NCBI RefSeq assembly: GCF_012530535.1 | Contig: NZ_CP051299.1 | Coordinates: forward strand, 1 to 64,000 | Length of the DNA: 64,000 bases | Reading direction: 5' to 3' | Source: Microcella flavibacter | GTDB taxonomy: Bacteria; Actinomycetota; Actinomycetes; Actinomycetales; Microbacteriaceae | Shown here: piece by piece, positions 63,564 to 64,000 of the stretch | Numbering within the stretch: the first letter of the stretch is position 1 | Layout: every line of letters begins with the position of its first letter | Made by a program: the position numbers and the translations under genes | The notes under the pieces: model-generated | What the model saw: only the letters and a program-made list of their open reading frames with translations | What the model was told of the DNA's origin: nothing | Databases searched by the model: none

Positions 63564-64000
63564 GTGACCGACGCGCTGACGAGCGGCATCTCCGCCGACG
63601 AACTCGACCCCGCCATCCGCCCGCAGGACGACCTGTTCCGGCACGTCAACGGCCGGTGGATGGCCCGCACGCCCGTACCCGCCGACAAGGCGCGCTACGG
63701 CTCCTTCATGGTGCTGGCCGAGGAGGCCGAGAAGGCCGTGCGCACCATCATCGAGGAGGCCCAGGGCGCCCAGCCCGGCACCCTCGAGCGCAAGGTCGGC
63801 GACCTCTACGCGAGCTTCATGGACGAGGACCGCATCGAGGCGCTCGGCGCGGCCCCGCTCGAGCCGATGTTCGGCGAGATCGACGACATCGCCGATCGGG
63901 ATGCCCTGCTCACGACCCTCGGCCGCCTCGAGCGCCGCGGCGCCCGCGGGTTCACCGCCCTCTACGTCGACAACGACCCGGGCGACCCCGAGCGCTACCT
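63564..64000 (+). CDS. M13 family zinc metallopeptidase, N-terminal part
   Basis: An open frame from GTG 63564 runs to the window end without a stop. The first 145 residues match the M13 (neprilysin/PepO) N-terminus: IRPQDDLFRHVNGRWMARTPVPADKARYGSF (split), then the helical region with KVGDLYASFMDEDRIEALG. The zinc motif HExxH lies beyond the window. No signal peptide is seen, so it is likely cytoplasmic, like the mycobacterial Zmp1. Confidence 0.9.
   Translation, partial: MTDALTSGISADELDPAIRPQDDLFRHVNGRWMARTPVPADKARYGSFMVLAEEAEKAVRTIIEEAQGAQPGTLERKVGDLYASFMDEDRIEALGAAPLEPMFGEIDDIADRDALLTTLGRLERRGARGFTALYVDNDPGDPERY

Overview
The window is high-GC (about 70%) actinobacterial chromosome, and its gene content points to the family Microbacteriaceae. 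It opens 100 bases before dnaA and runs through the classic origin block dnaA-oriC-dnaN-recF-DUF721-gyrB-gyrA-DUF3566, followed by tRNA-Ile and tRNA-Ala. The origin lies between dnaA and dnaN, with two perfect DnaA boxes plus degenerate ones. Two more perfect boxes lie further out, one in the 3' end of recF and one before crgA.

From 11 to 24 kb is the actinobacterial growth and division locus: a cyclophilin, a rhomboid protease, CrgA, a class E-like sortase, a small membrane protein, a PabA/TrpG amidotransferase, then a tightly overlapping minus-strand operon fhaA-fhaB-pstP-rodA-pbpA-pknA-pknB. That operon couples peptidoglycan synthesis to Ser/Thr phosphorylation. A tRNA-Leu(CAG) closes the block.

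From 24.5 to 34.4 kb is an accessory defence region. It holds an AlbA_2/Schlafen-type ATPase-like protein and a type I restriction-modification operon read on the minus strand. The first gene of the operon is unusual: a helix-turn-helix protein joined to what looks like a catalytically dead HsdM-like domain and an HsdS-like tail, translationally coupled to hsdM, hsdS and hsdR. The hsdS gene has clearly lower GC than its neighbours. I consider this cassette the most interesting system in the window.

From 34.5 to 47.5 kb are mixed accessory genes: a TM2 protein with a duplicated extracellular module, an AdhC-like alcohol dehydrogenase, YaeQ, an XRE-cupin regulator with an EamA exporter, RNase HI, a lycopene cyclase with a Brp/Blh carotene dioxygenase (a retinal-forming pair), a copper module (HMA protein plus CopA behind a CsoR-like operator), and a GH26-like lipoprotein gene broken by an in-frame amber codon.

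From 47.5 to 54 kb an aldehyde dehydrogenase and a ChoD-like GMC oxidoreductase diverge from a three-gene operon (type III polyketide synthase, isoprenylcysteine-methyltransferase-like protein, flavin hydroxylase) that has the layout of the phenolic-lipid srsABC operon of Streptomyces. Two repeat-rich spacers (47.1-47.5 and 53.9-54.3 kb) carry related CTTCCAC inverted repeats and short tandem repeats.

The last 10 kb holds a HAD phosphatase, the mismatch endonuclease NucS, an SDR and an MFS transporter divergent from a LacI regulator with a perfect operator between them, a CorA-type transporter, a CsbD protein, a MATE exporter, an ArsR-type regulator with an MFS exporter, and the start of an M13 metallopeptidase cut by the window end.
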